This document shows, piece by piece, positions 15,156 through 23,936 of a stretch of DNA of 64,000 nucleotides. This stretch comes from an uncultured Prevotellaceae bacterium. Lineage in GTDB: Bacteria > Bacteroidota > Bacteroidia > Bacteroidales > Bacteroidaceae. Under the pieces are notes generated by a model. The model had not been told where the DNA came from, ran no database searches, and saw nothing but the letters and a program-made list of their open reading frames with translations. Location: positions 62,001 through 126,000 of the forward strand of contig ONGG01000002.1 of the NCBI GenBank assembly GCA_900317305.1, in the 5' to 3' direction. Numbering within the stretch: the stretch's first letter is position 1; each line of letters starts with the position of its first letter. The position numbers and the translations under genes are program-made.

Positions 15156-15605
15156 ATGAAACAAATAGAATTCATGATTGACGGCGAACGTATGTCGTTC
15201 ACCCCCCTGCCACTTGGCACTCTTGACATCATTGAACGGATGAAGGAGGATTTGTGCCTCGACAAAGAAATGATGCGCTCATTTCCTATAGTCGGTTTCC
15301 TATTGGCTGTCAAACACCACCGAGAAACCATTGCTAAGATAGCTGCACTTTATACTTTGGAAGGGGAGATTTGCCCGCCTTCTGTCAGGCTTAGGTCTGA
15401 TTTCCTCATGGCGCATTGTACTGATGAGGATTTGGTCTCCCTGTTTGTCGGTGGGATGGCTGCAAACGAGATGTGGATACACGGCGTAAGCACCGACCTC
15501 CCAAAAGCGGACTTCAGCAAAATAACAAGTGAGGACATTCTCAACAAATCCTTTTGTCAACTAATCAAACAAACTAAAGAAATAAAGCATCATGCCAAGT
15601 ATTGA
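15156..15605 (+). CDS. Possible tail assembly chaperone
   Basis: 149 residues from ATG 15156. A compact acidic/helical protein with no catalytic motif. Its position directly before the tape measure gene, with a 14-nt overlap, and its length match the small tail assembly chaperones found there in siphophages. No programmed frameshift is evident. The call rests on context only. Confidence 0.45.
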   Translation: MKQIEFMIDGERMSFTPLPLGTLDIIERMKEDLCLDKEMMRSFPIVGFLLAVKHHRETIAKIAALYTLEGEICPPSVRLRSDFLMAHCTDEDLVSLFVGGMAANEMWIHGVSTDLPKADFSKITSEDILNKSFCQLIKQTKEIKHHAKY

Positions 15606-18600
15606 ATGGGTGTCAACCCTTGATAATAGTCGTTTTGTGAGGTCTATGAATGAGATACGGACTTCATTACGGCAAACTGCGCAAGAAGTGGAAAAACAAG
15701 GTTTATCCTTTGAGCAGTTGTTCCAAAATATCGAGAGAAAAGCCGCGACCCTGGCCGCAGGATTCTCCCTAAAGCAGTTCATTGACCAAATGGTGAGCGT
15801 AAGGGGGCAGTTCCAGCAACTGGAAGTTGCTTTTTCCACTATGCTTGGTAACGCAGACAAGGCTGACGCATTGATGAGCCAACTTGTCAAGACGGCGGCG
15901 ACGACACCCTTTGACCTGCAAGGAGTAGCTGCTGGAGCAAAATCACTGATGGCCTATGGGACGGCGGCAGAGGACGTGAACGAGATGCTGGTGAGACTCG
16001 GCGACATCGCCGCGGGCATGTCCATCCCCCTGAATGATTTGGTGTACCTCTATGGAACGACAATGACCCAAGGACGTTTGTTCACCCAAGACCTCCGGCA
16101 ATTTCAAGGAAGAGGAATACCAATAGCTGAAGAGATAGCGAAGGTGATGAACGTCACCAAGGCGGCTGTCCCACAGCTCGTCACCGCAGGCAAGGTCACT
16201 TCCGACGTATTCCATGAAGCCATAATGAACATGACCAACGAGGGGAGCAGGTTCGGCGGTCTGATGGAGGCGCAGTCAAAGACGATTTCTGGTCAAATCT
16301 CTAATATAGAGGATGCCGTGGACATGATGTTCAACGACCTTGGGAAGAAATCTGAGGGCGTCATTAACACTGCTCTTGGAGGTATCTCTACGTTGGTGGA
16401 GAACTACGAGACGGTGGGGAAAATAATTCTCACGGTGGCGGCTGCATACGGGACATACAAAGCAGCACTCATAAGTGTCGTGGCAATTCAGAAAGCAATG
16501 AACGTGGCGGGCAGCGTGTCCGCATTTCTCTCGCTGGCGAAGTCAGTGACAAGTGCAAAGGATGCGATGGCCCTGTTCAACCTCGTCACAAAAGCCAATC
16601 CCCTCGGAATAGTGCTGTCGGTAATCTCTGCCGCCGCAGTTGCTTTCGGATTGTTCAGGAAGAACGTCGAGAGTGCCGCTGAAATCTCCGAGAAGTTCGG
16701 GGAGAACGCGGGAAAAGCAACCACCAACGCAAGGGCACTGATGGCAGCAATAAATAACACTGCTCCGACATCAAAGGCGCATACAGACGCAATAAAAGAG
16801 CTTTCCGAAAAATACAGGGAGTACGGTATAGAGATAACCGAGCTTGACTCAAAGATGAGCAACGAGAAGGAGGTGGTCAAGGAACTCACCGAGAAGCACA
16901 ATGACCTAATGCTTGCCATCCGTGCTGAAAGTATAGAACGACAGAAAGCCAATGCCATACAGACTTTCGCCGAGGAGTATCAAAAAGCCATCGAAAAGGC
17001 ATGGGGGAGCATGAAGAGTGAGATAGGTGGCGACAATGCCTCCACTATCACGGCGGCCTTGCAACTTGCCATTGATGAGCAAGATTTGGTCAAGCTCGGT
17101 GAACTCAAAGAGAAATTTGACGAAGCGAGAGAGAGCGGAAGGTCTTTGGGGGAAATTCAGGAGTCAGGGCGAAAACTTCATTCGTTCCTTACCATACTCG
17201 AAGACCGGGTAAGCAGCGTTGGAAAAGAGTTCGGATTGTCTGAAACAAAAATCGCATATATGCAAAGGGCTTTGGACGGAATGGCCACGGAGGTGTATGG
17301 AGCGAACAATGTCATGCAGACCGCCATCGAGACAGTCAACCAAGGAGCAAGCGCAATAGACGGGTACACCGATGCCGCCGACCGCTCCGCATACGCCAAC
17401 CGACTGAGCAAGATGTCGGTGTCGGAACTGAAATCCGAACTGAAAAGCCTCATCGACAACTACAACAATACGACCATCGGCGTGAGGATAGTCTATGATG
17501 AAATCAACGTTCCGTCATGGATGAACGGCATGGACTTGAAAGATACCCGACGGCTTGCCGAGAGCTTCACGGAGATACTGAGGAACAATCCCAACGCAAC
17601 GACGTTCAACGTCAACGGCAAAAGGATGTCACGGCAGGAAGTGACGGAGCGTGCCGTGGGGTACACCAAGGCGACCGAGCAAAAGCAAGCAGCAGCGGAC
17701 CGGAAGCAACGGGAGCAAGAGCGTGCCGCAGCCGAGGCAGAGAAGAACAGGGAGAAGAACGCACGCAAGGCCGCCGCAGCACAGAGAAAAGCGGAGACCG
17801 ACGCAAGAAAGGCAGAGAATGAGGCACGCCGCAGAGCCGAGGAAGCAGCACGGAAACGACAGGAGCAATTCGATGTCGAGCAGCGTGCGTTGAAAGACCG
17901 GGCCGACCAAGAGCAAGCCACCAAGGATGCAATAGAGAAAGAGAGGATTGCAAAGATTCAAGACTCGGGCGAACGCCAACGTGCGGAGGAAGAGGAACAG
18001 CATCGGCAGAACGTACAAGGCATCACCAACAGAGCGGAAGAAATGAAAAGAAAACGCCTTGAGGCTCTCAGGAGCGAATGGGAGGCGGCAAACACCGACA
18101 AGACGAAGGTGTGGGCTGACACGGCACAGGCTAAGGCTGGCATATCCAATATCTCCCTCTCCGAAGAAGAACAGGCGCAGATAAGCGCAGAAACGGCAGT
18201 GGAAAACGCAAGGTGGTCTCGTTTGCTCAGGGAAAGGAAAGAAGCCGAAGAGTCTTCCATGCGTGAATACCTCAAGCAGTATGGTGACTACCAACAGCAA
18301 CGACAGTCCATCACCGAGGAGTACGACGAGAAGATAAGGAAAGCACAGACAGAGGGAGAGAAACTGATGCTCGCCAAGCAGAAAGAGGATGAGCTGCGAC
18401 AGGTGGATGAGAAATACGGCCTCGTGACACAGGCAATGGCCGACCTCTTCGCCGACGCATCCAAGAAGTCCGTCACCGCCATACAGAAAATCATCGACAA
18501 GTACGAGGCTCTCGTCAAGTACATGGAGGGGCACAAGGGAACCGCTGACAAGGACGGTCTTGAAGCCCTCGGCATATCCGAGAGAGAGATTCAGAAGATT

Positions 18601-20175
18601 CTCAGCGGTGAAATCAGCATCAAGGAACTGACCGACCGATTGAAGGAACTGAAAGGTGAACTGAAAGACCGCTCCCCATACCAGTCTTTCGTAGCCAACA
18701 TAAAGGCCATCGTGGAGCAGTTGAAGAAGGCCAAGAACGCCGCCGACGTGGGTGAGGGAATATCTGCCATGACCGATGCCGTGAAAGAGTTCCTCCCCGC
18801 CGTGAAAGAGTTCGGGTCGGACATCGCCAACATCTTCGGTGCCGATGATTCCAAGTTTAGCGGAATTGTTGACGGCTTAAATGGACTGATGACTGCTGGG
18901 GGAGGCGTCGGTCAGATAATGAGCGGTGACATCGTTGGCGGCGTGATGAACACCGTCAAGGGTATCTCCGATATGGCCAATGCCCTCGACGGGCTGTTTG
19001 GTGCCGACTATACCGATTTCGAGAAGGCACGCGAGAAATACGAGCAGTTGTCATCCGTATGGGACGAACTGATTTCCAAGAAGCGCGAGTATCTGAGCGA
19101 GTCATGGGGCGAGGAGGCTAACAAAGCCTACGACGAGGCAATAAGACTACTCGGGGCGGAAAGGGAAATGGCCAAGGCCGTAGGCGATGAGTTCCTCGCG
19201 GCAGGCGCAAGCATAGGCTCTCACTCGCAGAACTACCGCCACTGGATGAAAGACGGTTGGAGAGACGTTGCCAATGATATACGGAGAGGCTTGCAGGAGG
19301 CGGGTCTTGGCGACATCGGTGAACTGACGGGAATGTATGACTTCCTTGATATGTCAAGCGAGCAACTGCAATGGATTAAGGAGAATTATCCACAACTATG
19401 GGCTATCATGGCCGAGGGTATAAAGTCACCATTGGAAGACCTCATCAAGTTCGGCGAGACAGAGAAACAGATACTCGATGACTACAAGGCGCAGATTACG
19501 GGCACTTCGTTTGACAGCATCTTCGATAACTTCATGTCGGGCCTCAACGACCTCGCAAACGGCTCGGAGGATGTCTTTGACAATGTGGAAGAGAACTGGC
19601 AGCGGATGGTGAACTCGATGGTGCTGAACAACATCATCGGGGAGAAGTATAAAAAAAGAATCAAGGAATGGTACGACCAATGGTTTGAGGCTTATGACAG
19701 TGACAAGTATGTCAGCAAAGGTGAGATAGATGCCTTACGCGAGGGTTATAACCAAATCTTCCGAGACGCTGCCGACGAAACAAAGGCTTTAAGGGGAGCG
19801 GGAATTATCAGCGAGACCGACGCTTTCAGCCAAAGCGCATCTGCAAAAGGATGGCAGTCAATGGGGCAAGAGACCGCAGAGGAACTGAACGGACGGTTCA
19901 CCGCCCTCCAGATTGCCGGGGAGGGAATAAACCAAAAAGCAGGCTTGATGCTCTTGAACACCGACCTAATCCTCGCCAACCTCAACAACATGGCACTGAT
20001 GTCCGAAGGGAACAACGCAGCCATAGCCGACATAAGGGACATGATGATAACATCCAACTCCTACTTGGAGGACATGGTTAAATACAATAAGAAAATCTAC
20101 ACCGACTTTTTGGAGAGGATGGATGGGATGAGAAAACAGCATGAGGAAATCTATAACGCCATTAGGAGAGCTTAA
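15592..20175 (+). CDS. Phage tape measure protein
   Basis: 1527 residues, the largest gene of the element. Residues about 60-200 carry the TMP_3-type N-terminal domain (FDLQGVAAGAKSLMAYG, LNDLVYLYGTTMTQGRLF, FQGRGIPIAEEIAKVM). Two hydrophobic stretches lie at about 275-300 and 335-355. A long Ala/Glu/Arg/Lys coiled coil covers about 690-870, and helical repeats fill the rest. Tape measure length sets tail length in siphophages and myophages; this one would suit a long non-contractile tail. It is isolated: no tail tube, terminator, distal tail or baseplate gene surrounds it. Confidence 0.88.
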   Translation: MPSIEWVSTLDNSRFVRSMNEIRTSLRQTAQEVEKQGLSFEQLFQNIERKAATLAAGFSLKQFIDQMVSVRGQFQQLEVAFSTMLGNADKADALMSQLVKTAATTPFDLQGVAAGAKSLMAYGTAAEDVNEMLVRLGDIAAGMSIPLNDLVYLYGTTMTQGRLFTQDLRQFQGRGIPIAEEIAKVMNVTKAAVPQLVTAGKVTSDVFHEAIMNMTNEGSRFGGLMEAQSKTISGQISNIEDAVDMMFNDLGKKSEGVINTALGGISTLVENYETVGKIILTVAAAYGTYKAALISVVAIQKAMNVAGSVSAFLSLAKSVTSAKDAMALFNLVTKANPLGIVLSVISAAAVAFGLFRKNVESAAEISEKFGENAGKATTNARALMAAINNTAPTSKAHTDAIKELSEKYREYGIEITELDSKMSNEKEVVKELTEKHNDLMLAIRAESIERQKANAIQTFAEEYQKAIEKAWGSMKSEIGGDNASTITAALQLAIDEQDLVKLGELKEKFDEARESGRSLGEIQESGRKLHSFLTILEDRVSSVGKEFGLSETKIAYMQRALDGMATEVYGANNVMQTAIETVNQGASAIDGYTDAADRSAYANRLSKMSVSELKSELKSLIDNYNNTTIGVRIVYDEINVPSWMNGMDLKDTRRLAESFTEILRNNPNATTFNVNGKRMSRQEVTERAVGYTKATEQKQAAADRKQREQERAAAEAEKNREKNARKAAAAQRKAETDARKAENEARRRAEEAARKRQEQFDVEQRALKDRADQEQATKDAIEKERIAKIQDSGERQRAEEEEQHRQNVQGITNRAEEMKRKRLEALRSEWEAANTDKTKVWADTAQAKAGISNISLSEEEQAQISAETAVENARWSRLLRERKEAEESSMREYLKQYGDYQQQRQSITEEYDEKIRKAQTEGEKLMLAKQKEDELRQVDEKYGLVTQAMADLFADASKKSVTAIQKIIDKYEALVKYMEGHKGTADKDGLEALGISEREIQKILSGEISIKELTDRLKELKGELKDRSPYQSFVANIKAIVEQLKKAKNAADVGEGISAMTDAVKEFLPAVKEFGSDIANIFGADDSKFSGIVDGLNGLMTAGGGVGQIMSGDIVGGVMNTVKGISDMANALDGLFGADYTDFEKAREKYEQLSSVWDELISKKREYLSESWGEEANKAYDEAIRLLGAEREMAKAVGDEFLAAGASIGSHSQNYRHWMKDGWRDVANDIRRGLQEAGLGDIGELTGMYDFLDMSSEQLQWIKENYPQLWAIMAEGIKSPLEDLIKFGETEKQILDDYKAQITGTSFDSIFDNFMSGLNDLANGSEDVFDNVEENWQRMVNSMVLNNIIGEKYKKRIKEWYDQWFEAYDSDKYVSKGEIDALREGYNQIFRDAADETKALRGAGIISETDAFSQSASAKGWQSMGQETAEELNGRFTALQIAGEGINQKAGLMLLNTDLILANLNNMALMSEGNNAAIADIRDMMITSNSYLEDMVKYNKKIYTDFLERMDGMRKQHEEIYNAIRRA

Positions 20176-20193
20176 GATAGGTGCATGAATCTG

Positions 20194-20217
20194 AAATGAC
20201 ATACCACAATGTCATTT
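20194..20217 (+). terminator. Terminator-like hairpin after tape measure gene
   Basis: A 9-bp perfect stem (20194-20202 with 20209-20217) with short T run inside the arm, 19 bp after the stop. It separates the tape measure transcript from the toxin-antitoxin promoter. Confidence 0.55.
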
Positions 20218-20370
20218 TGTGGAACTTACTCATATATTCGGGGTTGACGGTGCGTGAGCATAGCTATCCCGTAGGCTTTGGCGTGTGTTCCCAAGCCTTT
20301 TTCAAATGTTAAATAATGCGATTTACAAGAAAAAATTGCCTTAAAAGATAATTATTTCAAAAATTATTCG

Positions 20371-20378
20371 TACCTTTG
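20371..20378 (+). promoter_or_regulatory. -7 box of the toxin-antitoxin operon
   Basis: TACCTTTG matches TAnnTTTG, 23 bp before the toxin start codon. The surrounding 225-bp gap (20176-20400) is AT-rich and holds no other gene. Confidence 0.6.
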
Positions 20379-20400
20379 TATCAGCAAAAACGATTATATT

Positions 20401-20880
20401 ATGGCAAAGGCGACAATTCTATCAGTGGAACAGACGGAGAAAGCGGGGCTGTTCACCATCATCTTTGAAGGCGAAGGTGTTTCAGAGTTTGATAACTTCT
20501 ACAATAAGTTCATCAATGATGCAGAGCGCAGCAAAGACCTTCAGCAAATCCTCACCCAAATAGACCTCATGATGAATGTGCGTGGTTTCACGGAGCGCAA
20601 CTTCCGTCCCGAGGGTAAGATGAGTGACAACGTTGTTGCACTGCCGACCTACAAGAACTCCCTTCGCCTATACTGCTTAAGATTGTCCGATAGCGTTTTG
20701 ATAGTCGGTAATGGTGGCGTGAAAACCACTCAGACCGTCCAGCAAGACCCCGTCCTCAATGGATATGTAATCAATTTGCAGAAACTTGACGCATTGCTAA
20801 AGGCTGATATTAGACGTGGGTATGTCCGCATTGAAAAAACGGAGATAATAGGTGCTGACAATAAAGAGTACGATATATGA
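20401..20880 (+). CDS. Putative toxin of type II TA system (RelE/HigB-like)
   Basis: 159 residues. The C-terminal half contains LRLYCLRLSDSVLIVGNGGVK, a beta-hairpin pattern typical of the larger RelE/HigB-like toxins of Bacteroidota. The following gene is an XRE antitoxin, with ATGA overlap. The HigBA order (toxin first) fits. The usual target would be translating mRNA, not shown here. It probably helps keep the element in the cell. Confidence 0.6.
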   Translation: MAKATILSVEQTEKAGLFTIIFEGEGVSEFDNFYNKFINDAERSKDLQQILTQIDLMMNVRGFTERNFRPEGKMSDNVVALPTYKNSLRLYCLRLSDSVLIVGNGGVKTTQTVQQDPVLNGYVINLQKLDALLKADIRRGYVRIEKTEIIGADNKEYDI

Positions 20881-21155
20881 AAAAAGACGTAGCAGGAGCA
20901 AAGCATTTCCACGAGGCAGTCGAAAAGACCCCTCGGGATTTAAGGCAGCAGATGGAGTGGTCATTCCATATTGCTGACGAGATTGACGATGCACTGAAGG
21001 AGAAGGGTATGACGCAGAAAGACCTTGCTGCCGCATTAAAGACTTCCCCTGCAGCCGTGTCAAGATGGCTGGGCGGTGGGCACAATTTCACGCTCTCGAC
21101 ACTGGCGAGGATTTCAACAGTGTTGGGTGTGCCTTTAATCTCTGTGACGAAGTAA
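20877..21155 (+). CDS. XRE-family antitoxin
   Basis: 92 residues. Helical N-terminal dimer-like segment, then an HTH (MTQKDLAAALKTSPAAVSRWL, about 48-68) and LARISTVLGVPLISV. Overlaps the toxin gene by 4 nt. Terminator at 21179-21211. Likely binds its own promoter and the toxin. Confidence 0.75.
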   Translation: MKKDVAGAKHFHEAVEKTPRDLRQQMEWSFHIADEIDDALKEKGMTQKDLAAALKTSPAAVSRWLGGGHNFTLSTLARISTVLGVPLISVTK

Positions 21156-21178
21156 AAGAAAACCAATGAATGAAAATT

Positions 21179-21211
21179 GAGGGTGGGACTCAAATTCCTA
21201 CCCTCTTTTTT
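21179..21211 (+). terminator. Terminator after TA operon
   Basis: Stem GAGGGTGGGA with TTCCTACCCTC (21179-21188 and 21194-21204), followed by six to seven T. Confidence 0.75.
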
Positions 21212-21244
21212 GTACCTGTCAAAGGAGTGAAAGAAATACTTTAA

Positions 21245-21280
21245 TATATTTGCGTATTTACTTGAAATTATGTATATTTG
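21245..21280 (+). promoter_or_regulatory. Two tandem -7 boxes before the ASCH gene
   Basis: TATATTTG at 21245-21252 and again at 21273-21280, 28 bp apart, both matching TAnnTTTG. They would drive the ASCH-PAPS-ParB-terminase run. Confidence 0.55.
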
Positions 21281-21305
21281 CAGTGTAATTGAATTATAGA
21301 ACAAT

Positions 21306-21716
21306 ATGCAAGAGACCAACAATGAAAACGGCATGAGAATCTTGACGCTCATCATCAAGCAGCGTTACTTCGATGCCATCCTCCAAGGCCGCAAGGTGCA
21401 AGAGTTCAGAGAAATCAGACCAACAAACGAGCGCAAGTATGTGCAGTTCGATGACCAAGGGCAGCTTGTCCTTGACGAGAACGACTGCTGCGTCCCCGTG
21501 AAGTACGATGCCATCCGCTTCTATGTCGGTTACGCTAAAGACAGAGACACCGCTCTCGTCCAGGTGAGGTCGGCATTCACACAAGTCCTCGTTGACGACA
21601 AGGGGCAGCCCATCGTCTATGACTACAACGGCGAGGATTACTGGGCTGAGCAGGTGGTCTATAACTTGGGCAAAGTTATTGAATACAAGATAAGAGAGCA
21701 GTCGAGGAAAGTGTAG
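21306..21716 (+). CDS. ASCH-domain protein
   Basis: 136 residues (a second ATG at 21333 would give 127). The beginning LTLIIKQRYFDAILQGRKVQEFREI is the ASCH opening, with Lys and Glu residues that in the family contact RNA or nucleotides. ASCH proteins are thought to bind RNA, and some hydrolyse modified nucleosides; the role in this element is unknown. It opens a run ending in the terminase-like gene. Confidence 0.75.
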   Translation: MQETNNENGMRILTLIIKQRYFDAILQGRKVQEFREIRPTNERKYVQFDDQGQLVLDENDCCVPVKYDAIRFYVGYAKDRDTALVQVRSAFTQVLVDDKGQPIVYDYNGEDYWAEQVVYNLGKVIEYKIREQSRKV

Positions 21717-21737
21717 AACATAAAAATCTTATGAGTT

Positions 21738-21926
21738 ATGCCAACAGCATTGCAAAGACAGATTGAGCGTGTGACCGGAGCGGGACGCACCATAGCCCAA
21801 CAGTCTGGACGGGGAAGAGGCTCCCGTGACGTGAACATGGACAAAGTGCAGCGCGGCCGCCGTGCGGGATTCGGCAACACCACGCAGAAGCGCGAAGACC
21901 TCGTGGCAGCATTCGGCGGCGACTGA
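21738..21926 (+). CDS. Small basic hypothetical protein
   Basis: 62 residues, very rich in Arg/Gly/Gln (ERVTGAGRTIAQQSGRGRG). No fold predicted. Its TGA overlaps the ATG of the next gene (TGATG), so the two are translationally coupled. It may bind nucleic acid through its charge. Confidence 0.6.
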   Translation: MPTALQRQIERVTGAGRTIAQQSGRGRGSRDVNMDKVQRGRRAGFGNTTQKREDLVAAFGGD

Positions 21927-22600
21927 TGGACGCTCTGACCATGCAGAGGACTATGGCGACAATCGCTGAGGCCGCGAGCCAAAGCGACACTTGCCTGCTT
22001 TTCTGGAGTGCGACGGGGAAGGACAGCATCGTATTGCTCGACCTTCTCTCGCCGCACTTCAAAAAACTTGTCCTTGTCTATCTCTACCATGTGAAGAACC
22101 TCAACATCGTGGAGCCGTTCTTCAGGTGGGCGCAATCCTATCCAAACACCGAGATTGTGCAGTTGCCGCACCGCGACCGCATCCGCTGGAAGAAGTACGG
22201 CACTTTTGACGTGAAGATGATGCCCAAGCTCAAAATCCTCGACCTGAAAGACTATGAGAACCATTTGAAAATGCAGTACTCAACGGATGTCGTGGTCTAT
22301 GGCATGAAGATTGCGGATTCCTTTGTCCGTCGGGGCATCTTCAACAAGGCGGCGAAGTCGGAGATTCACAAGGACTTCGGAAAATACTATCCCATTGTCT
22401 GCTGGAAGAACTCGGACTGCCTCAACTACATCAACATCCACAACCTGCCGAAACCGCTGAAACTCGGTAGCAAGCGCCCCTCGTCGGGCGTGAACCTCAG
22501 AGAAGAGACGGTGCTTTTCATCAAGGAGCACTATCCGCTCGACTACCAGAAAATCATCAGGGACTACCCGTTAATAGAAGCAAGATATGGAAATCACTAA
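21926..22600 (+). CDS. PAPS-reductase-like PP-loop protein
   Basis: 224 residues. The PP-loop SATGKDSIVLLDL (about 28-40) is the ATP-pyrophosphatase signature of the PAPS reductase/DndC group, and a later Cys-containing region (CWKNSDCLNY) is present. In phages such proteins are commonly paired with ParB-like genes next to the small terminase; the biochemical role is not settled. It may act in sulfur or base modification of DNA. It overlaps the next gene by 14 nt. Confidence 0.8.
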   Translation: MDALTMQRTMATIAEAASQSDTCLLFWSATGKDSIVLLDLLSPHFKKLVLVYLYHVKNLNIVEPFFRWAQSYPNTEIVQLPHRDRIRWKKYGTFDVKMMPKLKILDLKDYENHLKMQYSTDVVVYGMKIADSFVRRGIFNKAAKSEIHKDFGKYYPIVCWKNSDCLNYINIHNLPKPLKLGSKRPSSGVNLREETVLFIKEHYPLDYQKIIRDYPLIEARYGNH

Positions 22601-23297
22601 ATATCAGAAATTCGAGACAAAGACCATTTCCCGAGACCAAATCCAGGGTGCCACGTACAATCCCCGTCGGATTTCAGACGCAGCGAAGAAGAAGCTGCGC
22701 GATAACATCAAGCGTGTCGGGCTGCTCGACACCATCGTGGTGAACAAGCGCACCATGAACATCGTGTCGGGACACCAGCGCGTCGCCATCCTTGATGCCC
22801 TGGAGCGGAAGAAGGACTATGCCATCACCGTGGCAATGGTTGACCTCTCCGAGAAGGAGGAGATGGAGCAGAACCTTTTCTTCAACAACGCCAAGGCCAT
22901 GGGCGAGTATGACCCGGGCCTCCTCGCAGAAATCTTTGAGACCACCGACATCCAGGTTGACTACACGGGCTTCGAGTTGCCTGACCTTGGACTGCTTGGA
23001 GTGGAGATAGACATGGCATCTGGTGACGATGAGGAGGAACAGATGACCGACGACGACAAGGAACTGCTCCAACTCGGCGGCAGAATTTATGACAGTTCGA
23101 ACGACCTGCGCAAGGCCATCAAGGAATACTCAACAAACGGAGACGCACAGGTAATCGACGTGAACGTGGTGCTGACCTTTGGGAGCACTGAGGCAAAGGT
23201 TGCCTTCATGCAGAAGTACGGATTCGGCGGCGGGGAGAAGTACGTCAAGGGCGAGGTCTTTGACCAGATAATCGACCAGCGGATGAATACAGAATAA
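22587..23297 (+). CDS. ParB-like nuclease/CTPase-domain protein
   Basis: 236 residues. An N-terminal ParB domain: YNPRRISDAAKKKLRDNI, then IVSGHQRVAILDAL (about 52-65), with the GHQR motif that in ParB relatives binds nucleotide. An acidic linker (SGDDEEEQMTDDDK) leads to a C-terminal domain of unknown type. There is no ParA partner. In phages this protein usually precedes the terminase genes. Confidence 0.8.
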   Translation: MEITKYQKFETKTISRDQIQGATYNPRRISDAAKKKLRDNIKRVGLLDTIVVNKRTMNIVSGHQRVAILDALERKKDYAITVAMVDLSEKEEMEQNLFFNNAKAMGEYDPGLLAEIFETTDIQVDYTGFELPDLGLLGVEIDMASGDDEEEQMTDDDKELLQLGGRIYDSSNDLRKAIKEYSTNGDAQVIDVNVVLTFGSTEAKVAFMQKYGFGGGEKYVKGEVFDQIIDQRMNTE

Positions 23298-23318
23298 CAC
23301 AATCACTACGCGCACGCA

Positions 23319-23741
23319 ATGAGACCACCATTGGACAAGTTTACAGAGGCTATGATGAAGGCGGGAGGAAACGTCACCCTCGTCGCAAAGGCTTTTGGCG
23401 TGTACCGCCATACCGTCTATAACTGGATGAACGACAATCCCGACTACAAGGCGGCTCTTGACGACGCAAGGGGAGCATTCCTCGACGAGGCACTGGCATC
23501 CGCGAGAATCCTCGTCCGCGGCATACCAGACGTGGTGAAAGACCCTGACGGGAAGACAAGGCAGGTGGGATGGATAACGCCTCCCGACTCAGGTATGACG
23601 AGGTACATCATCGGCACGCTCGGACGCAAGGAGGGGCTGGGCGAGCAAATCGAAATCGATGCCAAGATGAACGTTGCCCCCAAAAGCATGACCCCGGAGG
23701 AGGCAAGAGAATACATCTCCCGCATCGAGAAGGAAGTATGA
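23319..23741 (+). CDS. Terminase small subunit-like protein
   Basis: 140 residues. An N-terminal HTH (VTLVAKAFGVYRHTVYNWMN, about 20-39) followed by an oligomerisation-type helical region (YKAALDDARGAFLDEALASARILV) and an acidic C-terminal end (MTPEEAREYISRIEKEV) as in phage small terminases. The gene that should follow, the large terminase, is absent: only a hairpin and the att core lie beyond. In known satellites a small terminase redirects a helper's packaging motor. Confidence 0.65.
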   Translation: MRPPLDKFTEAMMKAGGNVTLVAKAFGVYRHTVYNWMNDNPDYKAALDDARGAFLDEALASARILVRGIPDVVKDPDGKTRQVGWITPPDSGMTRYIIGTLGRKEGLGEQIEIDAKMNVAPKSMTPEEAREYISRIEKEV

Positions 23742-23779
23742 CAGACTCTATAATCAATTACCCATAAATGCTTAGAGAC

Positions 23780-23814
23780 CGGGGGAGAGGCGTTCCGCTC
23801 AGACGTTTCTTCCC
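23780..23814 (+). terminator. Hairpin at right end of the element
   Basis: GGGGAGA...CGT pairs with ACG...CTTCCCC with minor mismatches. It lies 40 bp after the last gene and is followed by no strong T run, so it may be a terminator or a structural site. Confidence 0.45.
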
Positions 23815-23870
23815 CTTCCATTTAAAAAAAGGTAGATAAAGCACGCCAAAAACAATAAAATTTTGATGAA

Positions 23871-23890
23871 GCGGAACAAATGCGGAACAT
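23871..23890 (+). promoter_or_regulatory. Putative integrase arm-binding repeat, right end
   Basis: Two GCGGAACA units 11 bp apart, matching 2882-2901 at 18 of 20 bases in the same orientation. It lies 46 bp inside the right core. Confidence 0.6.
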
Positions 23891-23936
23891 AAAAAATAGA
23901 AGTGCACTGAAAATCAATCAGTTACACTCCTATTAT

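Noticed and set aside
17629-18534. A Leu/Phe/Cys-rich 301-codon minus-strand frame inside the tape measure gene
   Set aside because: It mirrors the Ala/Glu/Arg coiled coil of the tape measure protein on the other strand; composition is an artefact.
21926-22600. A full dnd phosphorothioation system
   Set aside because: Only the PP-loop protein is present; DndB, DndD, DndE and DndA are not, so I call it PAPS-reductase-like only.
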